45,471 bases of DNA from Rhodobacter ferrooxidans (GTDB lineage Bacteria > Pseudomonadota > Alphaproteobacteria > Rhodobacterales > Rhodobacteraceae): the NCBI RefSeq assembly GCF_000176015.1, contig NZ_ACYY01000026.1, forward strand, positions 1-45,471. Direction: 5' to 3'. The translations under genes were made by a program, and so were the position numbers. Shown one piece after another: positions 1-9,780 of this stretch. Under the pieces are notes generated by a model, which was not told the DNA's origin, did not search any database, and was given only the letters and a program-made list of their open reading frames with translations. Each line of letters opens with the position of its first letter. The stretch's first letter is position 1.

Positions 1-3000
1 GTCCAGGATCGGATCGCCGGACGAGGTGACCGCAGCCCCCGTGGCCGTCGCCGTGTTCTGCACATAGCCGCGGTCCACGTCGGCTTGCGTCAGCACATAG
101 GCCGCGGTGAAGCTGGTGCTGTCGGTGGCGCCAATGGCCAGGCTGACCGGCCCGCCCGAGACCGACACCAGCAGATCGCTGACCGTCACGCCTGCCAGCG
201 CCACGTTGCCGGTATTGGTCACCGTGAAGCCATAGTTCGCCGTATCCCCCGCCCCGATCTGCCCGTCACCCGTGGTATCCACCAGCGAAGACAAGGACTT
301 GATCAGCTCGATCCGCGGCGCTTGCGTCAGCGGCACAACGGTATCGGCATCCTCGGTCACATTGGCACCGGACTCGTCCTGCACGCTGATCGGATCGCCA
401 CCGTCGTCGGTGCCGTAAACCCCGTCCGCCGTGGCCCGGTTGATCACCTCGCCCGCGTCGATATCGGCCTGTGTCAGCGCATAGGTCGCCGTGAAGGTAG
501 AGCTATCGGTTGCCCCCACCGCCAGCGACGGAATCGGGCCGCCTGTCAGCACGGCATCCGTCAGGATGTCGGACAGGGTCACATTGGTCAGCGGCACATT
601 GCCGGTGTTGGTCACGGCAAAGTCATAGCTGATGATGTCGCCCACTTGTGGCGGCACCGACAGGAGCGAGGCATCGGCCGCTTTCACCAGCGCGATATCG
701 GCAAAGCTGGTCGCGACCGTGTCCGGATCGGACACCTTCTGCGGATTGCCGCCGGCGTCCAGGCCCCAGGTGCCGGTCGCGGTGGCGGTGTTCGACAGGG
801 TGTTGGCGGTCAGGTCGGCCGCGCTGAGCGGATAGGTGGCGGTGAAGCTGGTGCTGTCCACCTGCCCCGGTGCCAGCGTGATCGGCCCGCCAGTCACCAC
901 GGCTCCGGCCAGCGCATCGCTGAGGGTCACGTCGGTCAGCGTGATGTTGCCGCTGTTGGTTACCGTAAAGGTGAACGAGATCGGGCTGTCCGCCGCGATG
1001 GGCGAGGGCAGCACACTGAGGTCGATCGCCTTGGTCAGGGTGATCGCCGGGTTATAGACCGGGGTCACCGGCGTTGGGTCGTTCTCGCCCGCTTCATTGC
1101 CGCGGCCGTTGCCGTTGGCGTCGGCGCTGGTGCCGTTGTCCGACAGGTCGGTCAGCTGCGGGTTGCTGGCCGAGGTCTGGCCTGACAGCACGCCTTGCGC
1201 GTCGACCGTGGCCTGGTTGAGATAGCGCCCGGCACCGGTGAGCGGCGGCAAGGGCTGGGTTGGCTGCACCCGCAGTTGCAGGTCAATGGTGCAGGTCGCC
1301 CCGGCCGCAATGGCAAAACCCGAGGCCACAGTGGCCGGGCCTGCGCCGGTGAAGCCACCGTTCAACCCGCCGCAACTGCCCGAGGGGGCTGCGACCATGG
1401 TGTAGGTGCCGGGCACGGTGGGGGCGGCCAGCGCCACATAGGTGCCAAACAGCGGCGCCGCCCCTTCCAGCGGGTCGGTGACGGCCACGTTGGTCAGCCC
1501 TTCAAGGCTGGGGTTCTGCACCCGCAGCCGGAAGGTGACGTTGTAAGACCCGTCGGCGTTGATCATGGGTCCGGCCTGCACCGCCTTGGCGATGGCCACC
1601 CGCGCCTGCGGCACTTTGGGGAAGATGTAGCCGGGGCTGGCCGTGGCCGGCAGCAGCGGGATCGCGGTGATCTGGGTCGGTGCAGGCGTGCCGCCGCCCG
1701 GCCCCGCCGCTGTGGCGCCATTGGTCAGGTAAGACTCGCTGATGGCGCCTTGACTGATGGAATAGGTGCCCTCGGGCAGGAAGTCGAAGGCATAGGCCCC
1801 GCCCGCGCCGGTGGTGACGGTGCGGCTGACCGGCGTGCCGTCCAGCGCGGTGCCGGTCAGCGTCATGGTCACGCCGACGATGCCGGTGTCGCTGCCGTCC
1901 AGCGTGCCGTTGGCGGCAAAATCGCGGAACACCGTGCCCGACAGGCTGGAGGAATTTGCCACCACCGGGCCGGAGTTGGAATTGTTGCCCGGCAACACGT
2001 CCAGCGAACTGGTGCTGACGCTGGCGGTGTTGGTGAAGGTCTGCCCCAATGCCGTGACGGTCACGATCCGCGCCGGAACCGTGACATGCACCACAGCACC
2101 CGAACTGACCGTGCCAAGCGCGCAGGTAAAGCTTGTGCTGCCCGATGCCCCGGTGCAGGTGCTGGTGGTCGTAGTGCCGCTGATCACGCTGACGGTGGGG
2201 GCGCCGGAAAGTTGCATGCCCGAAGGCAGCGTATCCGAGACCACCACATCATCCGCCTCGGCCAGACCGGTTCCGGTGTTGTTTTCCACCACGATCAGAT
2301 AGCTGAACGGATCGCGCAGGTTCACCGTCGCCGGCGTGGCGGTTTTCGAGGCCACCTCCATGTCGGCGCGGGTGCGGATCGAGGTCTGCTCGGTTGTCGA
2401 GTTGTTGCCGGTGTTCGGCTCGTAGCCAAGGGCGGTTTCGGCCGAACTGACCGAAACGGAGTTGAGGCCCACGCCCTTCGCCACGCCGCGCGCAGTGATG
2501 CTGATGGTGCGGCTTTCGCCCGCCGGAATGACCGGGAAGGTGCAGGCCAGTGTTTGGCCCAACGAATCCAACGCCGGAACGCTGTTGCAGGTCGCGCCTG
2601 TCGCCACATGGCTTTGATAGGTCAACCGGCTGGGCGGCATCGTGTCGGTGACAAGGACGTTTTCCGCTGACGACGGGCCAAGGTTCGCTACCGTCACCAG
2701 ATAGGTCGTGTCATCGCCGATCGGCAATGGGTCCACCGTGTCGTCCTTGTTGACGATCAGGTCGATCCTTGGCGGCGAGACGAAGGTTGTAGCCGAAGCG
2801 GTATCGTTCCCCGTTTCGATGTCGGGCACAGCGCCGCTGTAGGCGACATCGTTTTGCAGCGTCGTGTTGCGGGTGATCAGGTTGGGACGCACGATCACCG
2901 TGACGGTCTGCTGCGCGCCGTTGCCGATGCTGCCAAGAACGCAACTGACGGTTCGGCTGCCGGCCGTCGTGGTGGAATTGGCGGGCGGCGTGGTGCCGCA

Positions 3001-5352
3001 GGTGCCCGACGACGGCGAGGCCGAGACGAAGGTCACGTTCAGCGGCAGGGTGTCGGTGATGGTCACGCCGGTGGCTGTGGACAGACCGTTGGCCAGGTTC
3101 TGCGCCGTAATCACATAGGTCAGGTTCTGCCCCGCCGCCGCCGGATCAGGGCTGTCGGCCTTGGACACCGCAACATCGACACGCGGTGCCAGCGTGAAGG
3201 GCGCGCTGTCGGCGTTGTTGCCGAGGTTCGAATCCGGCACGGTCTGGGAAATCGCGCTGGCGGTGTTGGTCCGCGCGCCACCGTCGCCGCCGGGGCGGAC
3301 CTGAACGGTAAAGACCGGGCAATCGACGCCCGCGGTGCAGATCGGCAATGTGTCGATGACACAGCTCAGCTCGCGGCTGGTGCCGCCGGTGGCTGCGGTG
3401 CTGCAACTTATGCCGCCGGCCGCTCCGGTGGTGAAGCTGTCACTGATATAGCCTGCACCGGCGGCGCCGACGCTGCTGTTGATCAGGCCCTGCAGGTTGT
3501 CGGTCATTTCCACATCGGTCGAGACGACGGGCCCGTTGTTCACCACCTCGATGGTGAAGGTCTGCACCTCGCCTGCGTTCAGGCTGGCCAGTGTGGCGGA
3601 CTTGATCACGCTGATATCGGCCGAATCCGGGCCTTCGCTGCTGGAAACCGCATAGGTCGTGGTGTTGTTGTCCAGGATCAACGGGTCTTTCAACGGGTCT
3701 TCCGGCAGGTTGCTGTCGGGCGACAGCACGGACATCGTGTTGACAACGCTGCCCGCAGTGGTGGCCGTGGTGGTCAGCGTCACGCTGGGGGTGGTGGCAC
3801 CGGCGGCCAGCGGTGCGCCGGCCGTATAGACCCGGCTGCACAGGATCGACGCAGGCCCAACCACCGAAACGGCGGGCGTGCAGGTCCAGCCATTTTCGGC
3901 ATAGGCCGTCACCGTCAGCCCGGCGGGCAGGGTGTCGGTCATCTCCAGCGTGCCAAAGAACGCGGCATTGCCGACGTTCGAGGTGCTGATGGTGAAATCA
4001 TAGGAATTGCCCACCACCACCAGCGCCGGGAACGGGCCGGATTTGTTGGCCTGCAGATCCACAACCGGCTCTTCGATGGTCGCCCCGCCGTCGGTGGCGG
4101 AGTTGTTGCCCGGAACCGGATCATCCGGGCCAGCCGCGGTGATGCTGGTGGTGTTGGTGGGGGTGCCCGGCGTCGCCACCGTGGTGGCAATGCTGATCGG
4201 CCCCAGCGGCACGTTGGCCCCCGCCCCGCTGCCGGTGGTGCGGCTACATTCGACCACCTGCCCGGTGACCGTGCAGATCCAGCCCGGCGCCGTGACGGTG
4301 TCGATCGTGTAGTTGGCGGGAATGGAATCCGTCACCACAATGCCATTGGGCGAATCGCCGGTATAGCTGGGCGTCAGCGTGAACACCGCCGGGTTGCCAA
4401 CCAGAAGCGACCCCGACGGGCTGCGCGATTTGGCGATCGTCAGGTCGCTTCCGGCGGTGACAGAGGTGTTGAGGCTGGCATTGTCATTGCTGTCGATCGG
4501 GTCGGACGGGTTGCCCGCGCCGACGCTGCCGATCGCGGTGACCGTCGATCCCGACGCCGCCGAGATCTGGCCGGTGAAATCCACGTTGACCGATGCGCCC
4601 ACCGCGACCGGGCCGGGAATCGTGCAATCATAGGTCGTTGCCGTCAGCACGCAGCCCGCAGGTGCCACCACATTGGTGACGCCGCTGGGAATGGGGAACT
4701 GCAAGACGAGATCGGTCACCGGATCGGGGCCGTTGTTGGTGGCAGCGAAGGAATAAGAGATCACCTCGCCCGCCGAGGCCGTGGCAGGGCCGCGCAGAAC
4801 CAGCCCGACATCGGCGCCTGCGGTGATGGTGGTCTGCTCGGTCAGGTCGTTGTCGGCCGGATCGGTGTCGCCCACCGGTGGAACCGAGGCGCTGAAGAAG
4901 ACATCTCCGGACACCGACGTCAGCAGGTTGGCAGAAAGCGTTGCCACAGCGCTGGGGGCAAGCGGAGGCACGTTGCAGGTGACCGACGACGGGCCGATCG
5001 AGGGTGTGGGCGCGCAGCCGGTGATGCTTCCCGTGGCGCCTGTGAACCTGGTGTTGGCCGGAATCTGCAGCGTGATCGACGTGGGCGGTGCCGCATCAAA
5101 GCCGTCATTGGTCACCGACATCGTGTAGGCAATCGTGCCGCCCGCCGCCACCGGGTCTGACCCCGCATCGGACAGACTGAGCACCCAGTTCACGTCCTGC
5201 GCCTGCGCCTGCCCGGTGCCACCGATCAGAACCGACGCCAGCATGATCAAGGCCAGCAGACCCTGCGTCACCCGGCGAGGAACACCAAGAATTGTGGGTT
5301 TTTTCGGAGACCCTGCGGTCCAGCTTATCGTCGGGCAGGCAGAATCAAACAC
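1..5352 (-). CDS. Giant secreted DUF11-repeat protein (3' end outside window)
   Basis: One reading frame stays open from a GTG at 5352 to the left edge (1784 codons, no stop inside the window). I chose GTG 5352 because an in-frame TAA lies just upstream and AAGGG sits 9 bases before it; later starts (GTG or ATG near 5250-5275) are possible. The N-terminus has a basic stretch, a hydrophobic segment (GLLALIMLASVLIGG) and an AQA-QD cleavage-like site, so the protein is exported. The rest is a chain of about 12 modules of roughly 110-150 residues of the DUF11/DUF7507 type: each has a 'V-x-N-x-G' strand, a 'V-x-DxLP' motif, a pair of Cys in many copies and a 'PDxxxxNN' end. Near nt 1700-1950 one module instead resembles an SdrD B/Cna-B domain (SGTVFRDFxxNG). 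Such proteins are surface or matrix proteins; the exact role is unknown. No anchoring signal is visible because the C-terminus is missing. Confidence 0.85.
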   Translation of the reverse strand, partial: MFDSACPTISWTAGSPKKPTILGVPRRVTQGLLALIMLASVLIGGTGQAQAQDVNWVLSLSDAGSDPVAAGGTIAYTMSVTNDGFDAAPPTSITLQIPANTRFTGATGSITGCAPTPSIGPSSVTCNVPPLAPSAVATLSANLLTSVSGDVFFSASVPPVGDTDPADNDLTEQTTITAGADVGLVLRGPATASAGEVISYSFAATNNGPDPVTDLVLQFPIPSGVTNVVAPAGCVLTATTYDCTIPGPVAVGASVNVDFTGQISAASGSTVTAIGSVGAGNPSDPIDSNDNASLNTSVTAGSDLTIAKSRSPSGSLLVGNPAVFTLTPSYTGDSPNGIVVTDSIPANYTIDTVTAPGWICTVTGQVVECSRTTGSGAGANVPLGPISIATTVATPGTPTNTTSITAAGPDDPVPGNNSATDGGATIEEPVVDLQANKSGPFPALVVVGNSYDFTISTSNVGNAAFFGTLEMTDTLPAGLTVTAYAENGWTCTPAVSVVGPASILCSRVYTAGAPLAAGATTPSVTLTTTATTAGSVVNTMSVLSPDSNLPEDPLKDPLILDNNTTTYAVSSSEGPDSADISVIKSATLASLNAGEVQTFTIEVVNNGPVVSTDVEMTDNLQGLINSSVGAAGAGYISDSFTTGAAGGISCSTAATGGTSRELSCVIDTLPICTAGVDCPVFTVQVRPGGDGGARTNTASAISQTVPDSNLGNNADSAPFTLAPRVDVAVSKADSPDPAAAGQNLTYVITAQNLANGLSTATGVTITDTLPLNVTFVSASPSSGTCGTTPPANSTTTAGSRTVSCVLGSIGNGAQQTVTVIVRPNLITRNTTLQNDVAYSGAVPDIETGNDTASATTFVSPPRIDLIVNKDDTVDPLPIGDDTTYLVTVANLGPSSAENVLVTDTMPPSRLTYQSHVATGATCNSVPALDSLGQTLACTFPVIPAGESRTISITARGVAKGVGLNSVSVSSAETALGYEPNTGNNSTTEQTSIRTRADMEVASKTATPATVNLRDPFSYLIVVENNTGTGLAEADDVVVSDTLPSGMQLSGAPTVSVISGTTTTSTCTGASGSTSFTCALGTVSSGAVVHVTVPARIVTVTALGQTFTNTASVSTSSLDVLPGNNSNSGPVVANSSSLSGTVFRDFAANGTLDGSDTGIVGVTMTLTGTALDGTPVSRTVTTGAGGAYAFDFLPEGTYSISQGAISESYLTNGATAAGPGGGTPAPTQITAIPLLPATASPGYIFPKVPQARVAIAKAVQAGPMINADGSYNVTFRLRVQNPSLEGLTNVAVTDPLEGAAPLFGTYVALAAPTVPGTYTMVAAPSGSCGGLNGGFTGAGPATVASGFAIAAGATCTIDLQLRVQPTQPLPPLTGAGRYLNQATVDAQGVLSGQTSASNPQLTDLSDNGTSADANGNGRGNEAGENDPTPVTPVYNPAITLTKAIDLSVLPSPIAADSPISFTFTVTNSGNITLTDVTLSDALAGAVVTGGPITLAPGQVDSTSFTATYPLSAADLTANTLSNTATATGTWGLDAGGNPQKVSDPDTVATSFADIALVKAADASLLSVPPQVGDIISYDFAVTNTGNVPLTNVTLSDILTDAVLTGGPIPSLAVGATDSSTFTATYALTQADIDAGEVINRATADGVYGTDDGGDPISVQDESGANVTEDADTVVPLTQAPRIELIKSLSSLVDTTGDGQIGAGDTANYGFTVTNTGNVALAGVTVSDLLVSVSGGPVSLAIGATDSTSFTAAYVLTQADVDRGYVQNTATATGAAVTSSGDPILD

Positions 5353-5540
5353 GGAATGTTACCCTTGAATGAACAGAGACCACTAGCGGTAGGTGTCGAG
5401 CACCATACAATCTACTGTTGAATGTGGCAATTTACAATTAGACTAAAATTCGTGGCTTCAGGGACACATTGTTTCCGCTGACATGCAAAAGGGCGGCCAG
5501 GCCGGGTCACTTCCGCAAGGTCATTCTGTGGTTGCGGGTC

Positions 5541-5610
5541 ATGGCGGGCCGTTTGCCGGCCGCCAATACCGTCGCGGTTCACGCCAGCGATCTGCCGTTG
5601 CGTGAACCGC
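5541..5610 (-). terminator. Hairpins after lsrF, likely end of the lsr operon
   Basis: A perfect 10-bp inverted repeat (GCGGTTCACG at 5574-5583, CGTGAACCGC at 5601-5610) starts 14 bases after the lsrF stop, and a second stem (TGGCGG at 5542-5547, CCGCCA at 5560-5565) follows. There is no clear T-run directly after either stem, so termination is inferred from position and structure. Confidence 0.45.
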
Positions 5611-5623
5611 CCTGCGGCAGGGT

Positions 5624-6508
5624 TCAGACGCCCTGCGCCTTCAGATCAAGGTAAAACCTGTAGGCCTGGTCAGGCCGTTCGAGTTCGTGCACAACCTTGC
5701 CCACCGCCCTGATCATCGCGACCGGCGCATCGGACTGGAAGATGTTGCGCCCCATGTCCACGCCCGCGGCCCCCTGGTCGATGGCGCGATAGGCCATCTC
5801 CAGCGCCTCGCGTTCGGGCAGTTTCTTGCCGCCGGCGATCACCAGCGGCACCGGGCAACCGGCCACCACCTTCTCGAAGCCGTCCTCGACGAAGTAGGTC
5901 TTGACGTAATGCGCGCCCAGTTCGGCGGCGATTCTGGTGGCCAGACCGAAATAGCGGGCATCGCGGGCCATGTCCTTGCCCACGCCGGTCACCGCCAGCG
6001 TCGGGATGCCGTAGCGCGTGCCGGTGTCGATCAACTTGATCACGTTGGTGATGGATTTGTGTTCGTATTCCGAGCCGATGTAAACTTGGGCCGCCATGGC
6101 ACAGGCACCGAGGCGGACGGCGTCCTCGATATCCACCGCCACAGTCTCGTTCGACAGTTCCGAAAGGATCGAGTTGCCGCCAGAGCAGCGCAGCGCCACG
6201 GGTTTTGTCACGGTCGGCGGAATGGTGGAGCGCAGCGCGCCACGGGTGCACATCATCACATCGCAAAAGGGCACCAGCGGCAGGATGCTCAGGTCCATCC
6301 GCTCAAGCCCGGTGGCCGGGCCCTGAAAATAGCCATGATCGAAGGCCAGCATGACGGTGCGGCCCGAGACCGGGTTGAAGATGCGGCTGAGGCGGTTCTT
6401 CATGCCCCAATCGTGATTGGCCGCACCTTTCAGAAAGAATCCCTGGGTATCGGCAGGTCGATCCAGCCCGAAATCCTTGCCTTCCTTGATGTCGTCGAGA
6501 TCGGCCAT
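5624..6508 (-). CDS. lsrF: LsrF, phospho-AI-2 thiolase (class I aldolase fold)
   Basis: A 294-residue protein, close to the 291 of E. coli LsrF. In the known pathway LsrF acts after LsrG, transferring an acetyl group from 3-hydroxy-5-phosphonooxypentane-2,4-dione to coenzyme A in the cytoplasm. It has the DeoC/FbaB-type barrel signatures: [10 protein letters not shown] near residue 54, a [20 protein letters not shown] stretch that holds the expected Schiff-base lysine region, [20 protein letters not shown] and a phosphate-binding [11 protein letters not shown] near the end. The ATG at 6508 is preceded by a GGAAAG-rich ribosome site; an upstream in-frame ATG at 6541 lies inside the hairpin after lsrB and is less likely. 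It is the last gene of the lsr operon, 75 bases after lsrB. Confidence 0.93.
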   Translation of the reverse strand: MADLDDIKEGKDFGLDRPADTQGFFLKGAANHDWGMKNRLSRIFNPVSGRTVMLAFDHGYFQGPATGLERMDLSILPLVPFCDVMMCTRGALRSTIPPTVTKPVALRCSGGNSILSELSNETVAVDIEDAVRLGACAMAAQVYIGSEYEHKSITNVIKLIDTGTRYGIPTLAVTGVGKDMARDARYFGLATRIAAELGAHYVKTYFVEDGFEKVVAGCPVPLVIAGGKKLPEREALEMAYRAIDQGAAGVDMGRNIFQSDAPVAMIRAVGKVVHELERPDQAYRFYLDLKAQGV

Positions 6509-6540
6509 GTGCTTTCCTTTCCACTGGCAGGACAAATGCA

Positions 6541-6570
6541 AGGGGCCGCCGCGCCGGCGCAGCGGCCCCT
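6541..6570 (-). terminator. Hairpin between lsrB and lsrF
   Basis: AGGGGCCGC (6541-6549) and GCGGCCCCT (6562-6570) form a perfect 9-bp stem 14 bases after the lsrB stop. The weak tail (CCCCTTGCATTTG on the minus strand) suggests a partial terminator or an mRNA 3'-end stabiliser, which would give more binding protein than LsrF. This is an inference from position, as seen for other ABC binding-protein genes. Confidence 0.45.
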
Positions 6571-6583
6571 AAAGGTCAAACGA

Positions 6584-7621
6584 TCAGAAGTCGAAGTTGT
6601 CGATATTCTCGGCGGTGAACACGGTGCGTTCCGGCAACAGGATGATGCCGTTGCCCTCGGCCTCGTAGCTGTAGCCCTGAATCGCGTTCGGGCTGACCTC
6701 GACGGTGCCGATGCCGGGGACGTCGATCTTGTCACCGACCTTGAACACCTTGCCATTCACCATTTCGTTGGCGATGAACACCGACAGCTTGCCCTGCACC
6801 ACCACGTCCCACAGCCCGAACGCCTTGACGGTGCCGGATTTCACGTATTGCCGCATGGTGTTCGGCGTCGAGAAGCCGGTGATGATCACCTTGCCGGCGA
6901 TGCCGAGGTTCTCGGCGGCCTGCGCCGTGCCGGGCAGGGCGTTGGCATCGGGGCAGATCACCGCGTCAAGGTCGGGGTAGGTCTGGAACAGCGCGGTCGG
7001 CACCTGCACGGCCTTCTGCGCGTCCTGGTTCGAGAACTCGGTCGCCACCACTTCCCAGCTGGGATAGTCCTTGGCAATGATCGCCTTGGCCACTTCGGCC
7101 CACTGGTTCTGGTCGGTCACTGTCGGCGAGGAATAGTGGAACGCCACCTTTTTCGGCGCGGTCGGGTCTTCCATCTGGTCGGCTGCCATGCTGACCAGCA
7201 GCGCGCCCAACTGCTCGGCGGTGCCCTGGTTGATGTAGTAGCTGCGACATTCGGGGTTCACGTCGCTGTCCCAGGTCAGCACCTTGACGCCCTTTTCCTG
7301 GGCACGCTTCAACGATTCACACAGCCCGTCGGGCGACAGCGACGAGATGGCGATGGCGTTGTAGCCCTGGTTGACGAAGTTGTTGATGAATTCGACCTGA
7401 CCGCTGACGCTGGCTTCGCTGGGGCCGTCGTATTTGACGTCGATGCCCAGTTGCGTGCCCATTTCCATGGCACCCTTGCCGCCGGATTCAAAGAAGCCGA
7501 CGCCGGTCAGCTTGGGGATGAAGGCGATCTTCGCACCGTCGGCAAATGCCGCGCCGGCCAGCAGCCCAAGGCCAAGCGCCGAGGCGACAGCGGTTCGGAT
7601 GGTGATGCGTGAAAGGTTCAT
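6584..7621 (-). CDS. lsrB: LsrB, periplasmic AI-2 binding protein
   Basis: A 345-residue periplasmic binding protein with a Sec signal peptide ([19 protein letters not shown]). It captures AI-2 (R-THMF) and hands it to LsrCD. The family-specific pieces are all here: [14 protein letters not shown] with the ligand-contacting Lys, [19 protein letters not shown] with the Asp-Gln pair, [23 protein letters not shown] and a C-terminal [13 protein letters not shown]. These match the residues reported to separate true LsrB receptors from ribose-type binders, so AI-2 binding is likely; this is judged by eye. The start at 7621 follows AGGAGG at 9 bases; a longer start at 7639 would disrupt the ribosome site. 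It is encoded 84 bases after lsrD and is followed by a hairpin that may set its level. Confidence 0.94.
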   Translation of the reverse strand: MNLSRITIRTAVASALGLGLLAGAAFADGAKIAFIPKLTGVGFFESGGKGAMEMGTQLGIDVKYDGPSEASVSGQVEFINNFVNQGYNAIAISSLSPDGLCESLKRAQEKGVKVLTWDSDVNPECRSYYINQGTAEQLGALLVSMAADQMEDPTAPKKVAFHYSSPTVTDQNQWAEVAKAIIAKDYPSWEVVATEFSNQDAQKAVQVPTALFQTYPDLDAVICPDANALPGTAQAAENLGIAGKVIITGFSTPNTMRQYVKSGTVKAFGLWDVVVQGKLSVFIANEMVNGKVFKVGDKIDVPGIGTVEVSPNAIQGYSYEAEGNGIILLPERTVFTAENIDNFDF

Positions 7622-7705
7622 TTCATTGGTCCTCCTCATGGGTGTTTTCGTTCGGTGTCCGGTCTTGGCGGGCCGTTGATCGGCCTCTGGTCGTAATGGC
7701 GGTCG

Positions 7706-8770
7706 TCACGGTCGGGCGACGGTTTCCTCCACGGCGCGCCGCCCGGTCTCCAGCGCGTTGCGGTTGGCGCGGTTCATGGCCAGCGCGGCGCTGCCGATTT
7801 TCAGCGCTACGCTGCCGACCAGCAGGGCGCCGATGATCACCGGCACGACGTCGCTGGTGATGCCCAGCGCCAGCAGGCCTTGCCGCAGGTATCCCAGCAC
7901 CAGACCGGCAAGAAATGTTCCCAGCACGGACCCCGAGCCGCCCTGGATCGACGTGCCGCCCAGCACGACGGCGGTGATGATGTTCAGCAGCGCCTCGCTT
8001 CCCAGATCGGAACGGGCCGAGGTGAAATAGGCGGTCAGCACCAGCCCGGCGATCGCCGCGCACAACCCGTTGAAGGCATAGACCAGGATCAGGGTCCGCC
8101 GCACCGGCACGCCGGTGAACCGCGCCACATCGGCACTGACGCCGATGAAGTAGAGGAACCGACCGAACCGGGTGCGCGACAGCAGTGCGCCGCCAGCCAG
8201 GGCCACCATCACGGTCACGATCAGCGGCAGCGGCACCCAGCCGATGCTGCCGGTGCCCAGCCAGGTGAAGGATTTCGGCAGGCCGGTGATGCCTTCATAT
8301 TGATAAGCCTCGAAGCCGCCCGCGCCATAGGCCTTGAACCCCAGCAGGTCCAGCAGCGTCGGCAAGCCGGTGGCGATGCCGGAAAACAGGAACAGCGTCG
8401 CCAGGGTGATCACCAGCGGGTTCACATCGGTGCGTGCCACGACCACGCCGTTGAAGGCCCCTGCCCCAAGTCCGGTTGCCAATGCCACCGCCACCGCCAG
8501 CCCGATCGGCGCGCCGGCCACAAAGGCCAGCCCCATCACGATCGAGGCCAGCCCCATCACCGAGACACCCGAGATGTCGATGCCACCGGTGATGACCACC
8601 AGCGTGAGCCCGACCGCTGCAATGATCACATGCGCAAAATCGCTGGTCGAAAACAGCAGGTTCTCGATATTCAGGAAAGCGGGCGAGATCATGCCCAGAA
8701 CGGCGATTTCAACCACCAAGGCGACCGCCAGCATCGCTTCCCAACTGCGCAGCCAACCAGGCAGGGTCAT
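7706..8770 (-). CDS. lsrD: LsrD, AI-2 ABC transporter permease
   Basis: A 354-residue inner-membrane permease of the BPD_transp_2 family, with eight or more hydrophobic segments. It pairs with LsrC. Family signatures include LLFSTSDF near residue 38, VVITGGIDISGVSVMG, TDVNPLVITLATLFLFSG, TAYFTSARSDLGSEALL and ITAVVLGGTSIQGGSGS. It is about 20 residues longer than E. coli LsrD (330); part of the extra length is a Gly/Tyr-rich insert (GFKAYGAGGFEAYQYEG) in the periplasmic loop where the E. coli protein has a short one. Its ATG at 8770 overlaps the lsrC stop (ATGA), so the two permeases are probably translationally coupled. Confidence 0.93.
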   Translation of the reverse strand: MTLPGWLRSWEAMLAVALVVEIAVLGMISPAFLNIENLLFSTSDFAHVIIAAVGLTLVVITGGIDISGVSVMGLASIVMGLAFVAGAPIGLAVAVALATGLGAGAFNGVVVARTDVNPLVITLATLFLFSGIATGLPTLLDLLGFKAYGAGGFEAYQYEGITGLPKSFTWLGTGSIGWVPLPLIVTVMVALAGGALLSRTRFGRFLYFIGVSADVARFTGVPVRRTLILVYAFNGLCAAIAGLVLTAYFTSARSDLGSEALLNIITAVVLGGTSIQGGSGSVLGTFLAGLVLGYLRQGLLALGITSDVVPVIIGALLVGSVALKIGSAALAMNRANRNALETGRRAVEETVARP

Positions 8771-9780
8771 GGCGCCACCTCGCGGCCAAGTGCTGCATCG
8801 GCATCGGCGCGGCGCAACTCGGCGGCGCGCAGCACCAGCTGGCGGTTGCGCACGGTGCGGCGGATCAGGTAGTCGGCCACCACCACCGCCAGCAGCACCG
8901 CCCCGGCCACCGCGTTGTTCCACGACCCCGGCACGTGCAGGAAGATCATCATGCTGTCCACTGTCGTCAGGAACAACGCCCCGATCACCGCCGACCAGAT
9001 ATTGCCGGTGCCGCCCATCAGGCTGACCCCGCCCAGCACCACTGCGGCGATGGCCTTCAGTTCCTGCCCCTGGCCGGTCTGCATCGGCACAAAGCCGATC
9101 TGCGCCACAAAGACGATGGCGGCCATGCCGGCAAACAGCCCCGACAGCGCATAGGCGGCAAACTCGGTTCCGGCGACGTTCAGACCCAGAAGATAGGCAC
9201 CTTCGCGGTTGTCTCCGACCGCATAGAAGGATCGTGCGGCCTTGATCCGCGCCAGCAGGATCGCGGCCACAATGATCACCGCCGCGGTCGCCCAGACCAG
9301 GATCGGCACGCTGAGCACCCGTGTCACCGACATCGCCTTGATCGACTGCGGCACCTGCTCGATCCAGCTGCCGCCGGTCAGCACCCGCATCAGGCCGCGA
9401 AAAATGCCAAGCGTGGACAGCGTCATGATGATCGGCGGGATACCCACCAGCACCACGCCCACGGCATTGACCGCCCCGGCCAACACCCCGGTCAGCATCG
9501 CGGCCAGCATTGCCAGCGGCAAGGGCACGCCCCCGTTCAGCGCAAAGCCGAAGATCACGGCGGCAATCCCGGCGATGGCACCTACAGACACGTCAATGCC
9601 GCGGGTCAGGATCACGAACATCTGCCCGATCGCCAGCAGGATCAGGAAGATCGACGAATTCAGGATGTTGATCAGCGTGATCGGATAAAGCACCGCCCGG
9701 TTCACCGTGGCGACCCCAAGGATCATCACCCCCAGCAGGACCAGCACCAGAAACTCGCGGCTTTTCAGGATGCGCATCAT
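8767..9780 (-). CDS. lsrC: LsrC, AI-2 ABC transporter permease
   Basis: A 337-residue inner-membrane permease (E. coli LsrC is 342) of the same family as LsrD. The segments ILTRGIDVSVGAIAG, IPPIIMTLSTLGIFRG, GGSWIEQVP, RSFYAVGDNREGAYLLG, VAQIGFVPMQTGQGQE and VVLGGVSLMGGTGN follow the LsrC pattern, including the Trp after 'GGS' that marks LsrC rather than ribose permeases. It starts with ATG at 9780, overlapping the end of lsrA by four bases, and ends overlapping lsrD. The C-terminal tail is charged and cytoplasmic. Confidence 0.93.
   Translation of the reverse strand: MMRILKSREFLVLVLLGVMILGVATVNRAVLYPITLINILNSSIFLILLAIGQMFVILTRGIDVSVGAIAGIAAVIFGFALNGGVPLPLAMLAAMLTGVLAGAVNAVGVVLVGIPPIIMTLSTLGIFRGLMRVLTGGSWIEQVPQSIKAMSVTRVLSVPILVWATAAVIIVAAILLARIKAARSFYAVGDNREGAYLLGLNVAGTEFAAYALSGLFAGMAAIVFVAQIGFVPMQTGQGQELKAIAAVVLGGVSLMGGTGNIWSAVIGALFLTTVDSMMIFLHVPGSWNNAVAGAVLLAVVVADYLIRRTVRNRQLVLRAAELRRADADAALGREVAP

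Noticed and set aside
85-5160. Long plus-strand open frames (such as 85-1185, 1195-2670, 2854-5160) opposite the DUF11 gene
   Set aside because: They are mirror frames of a GC-rich coding strand; their products are Arg/Gly/His-rich with no domains, while the minus frame gives a coherent repeat protein.
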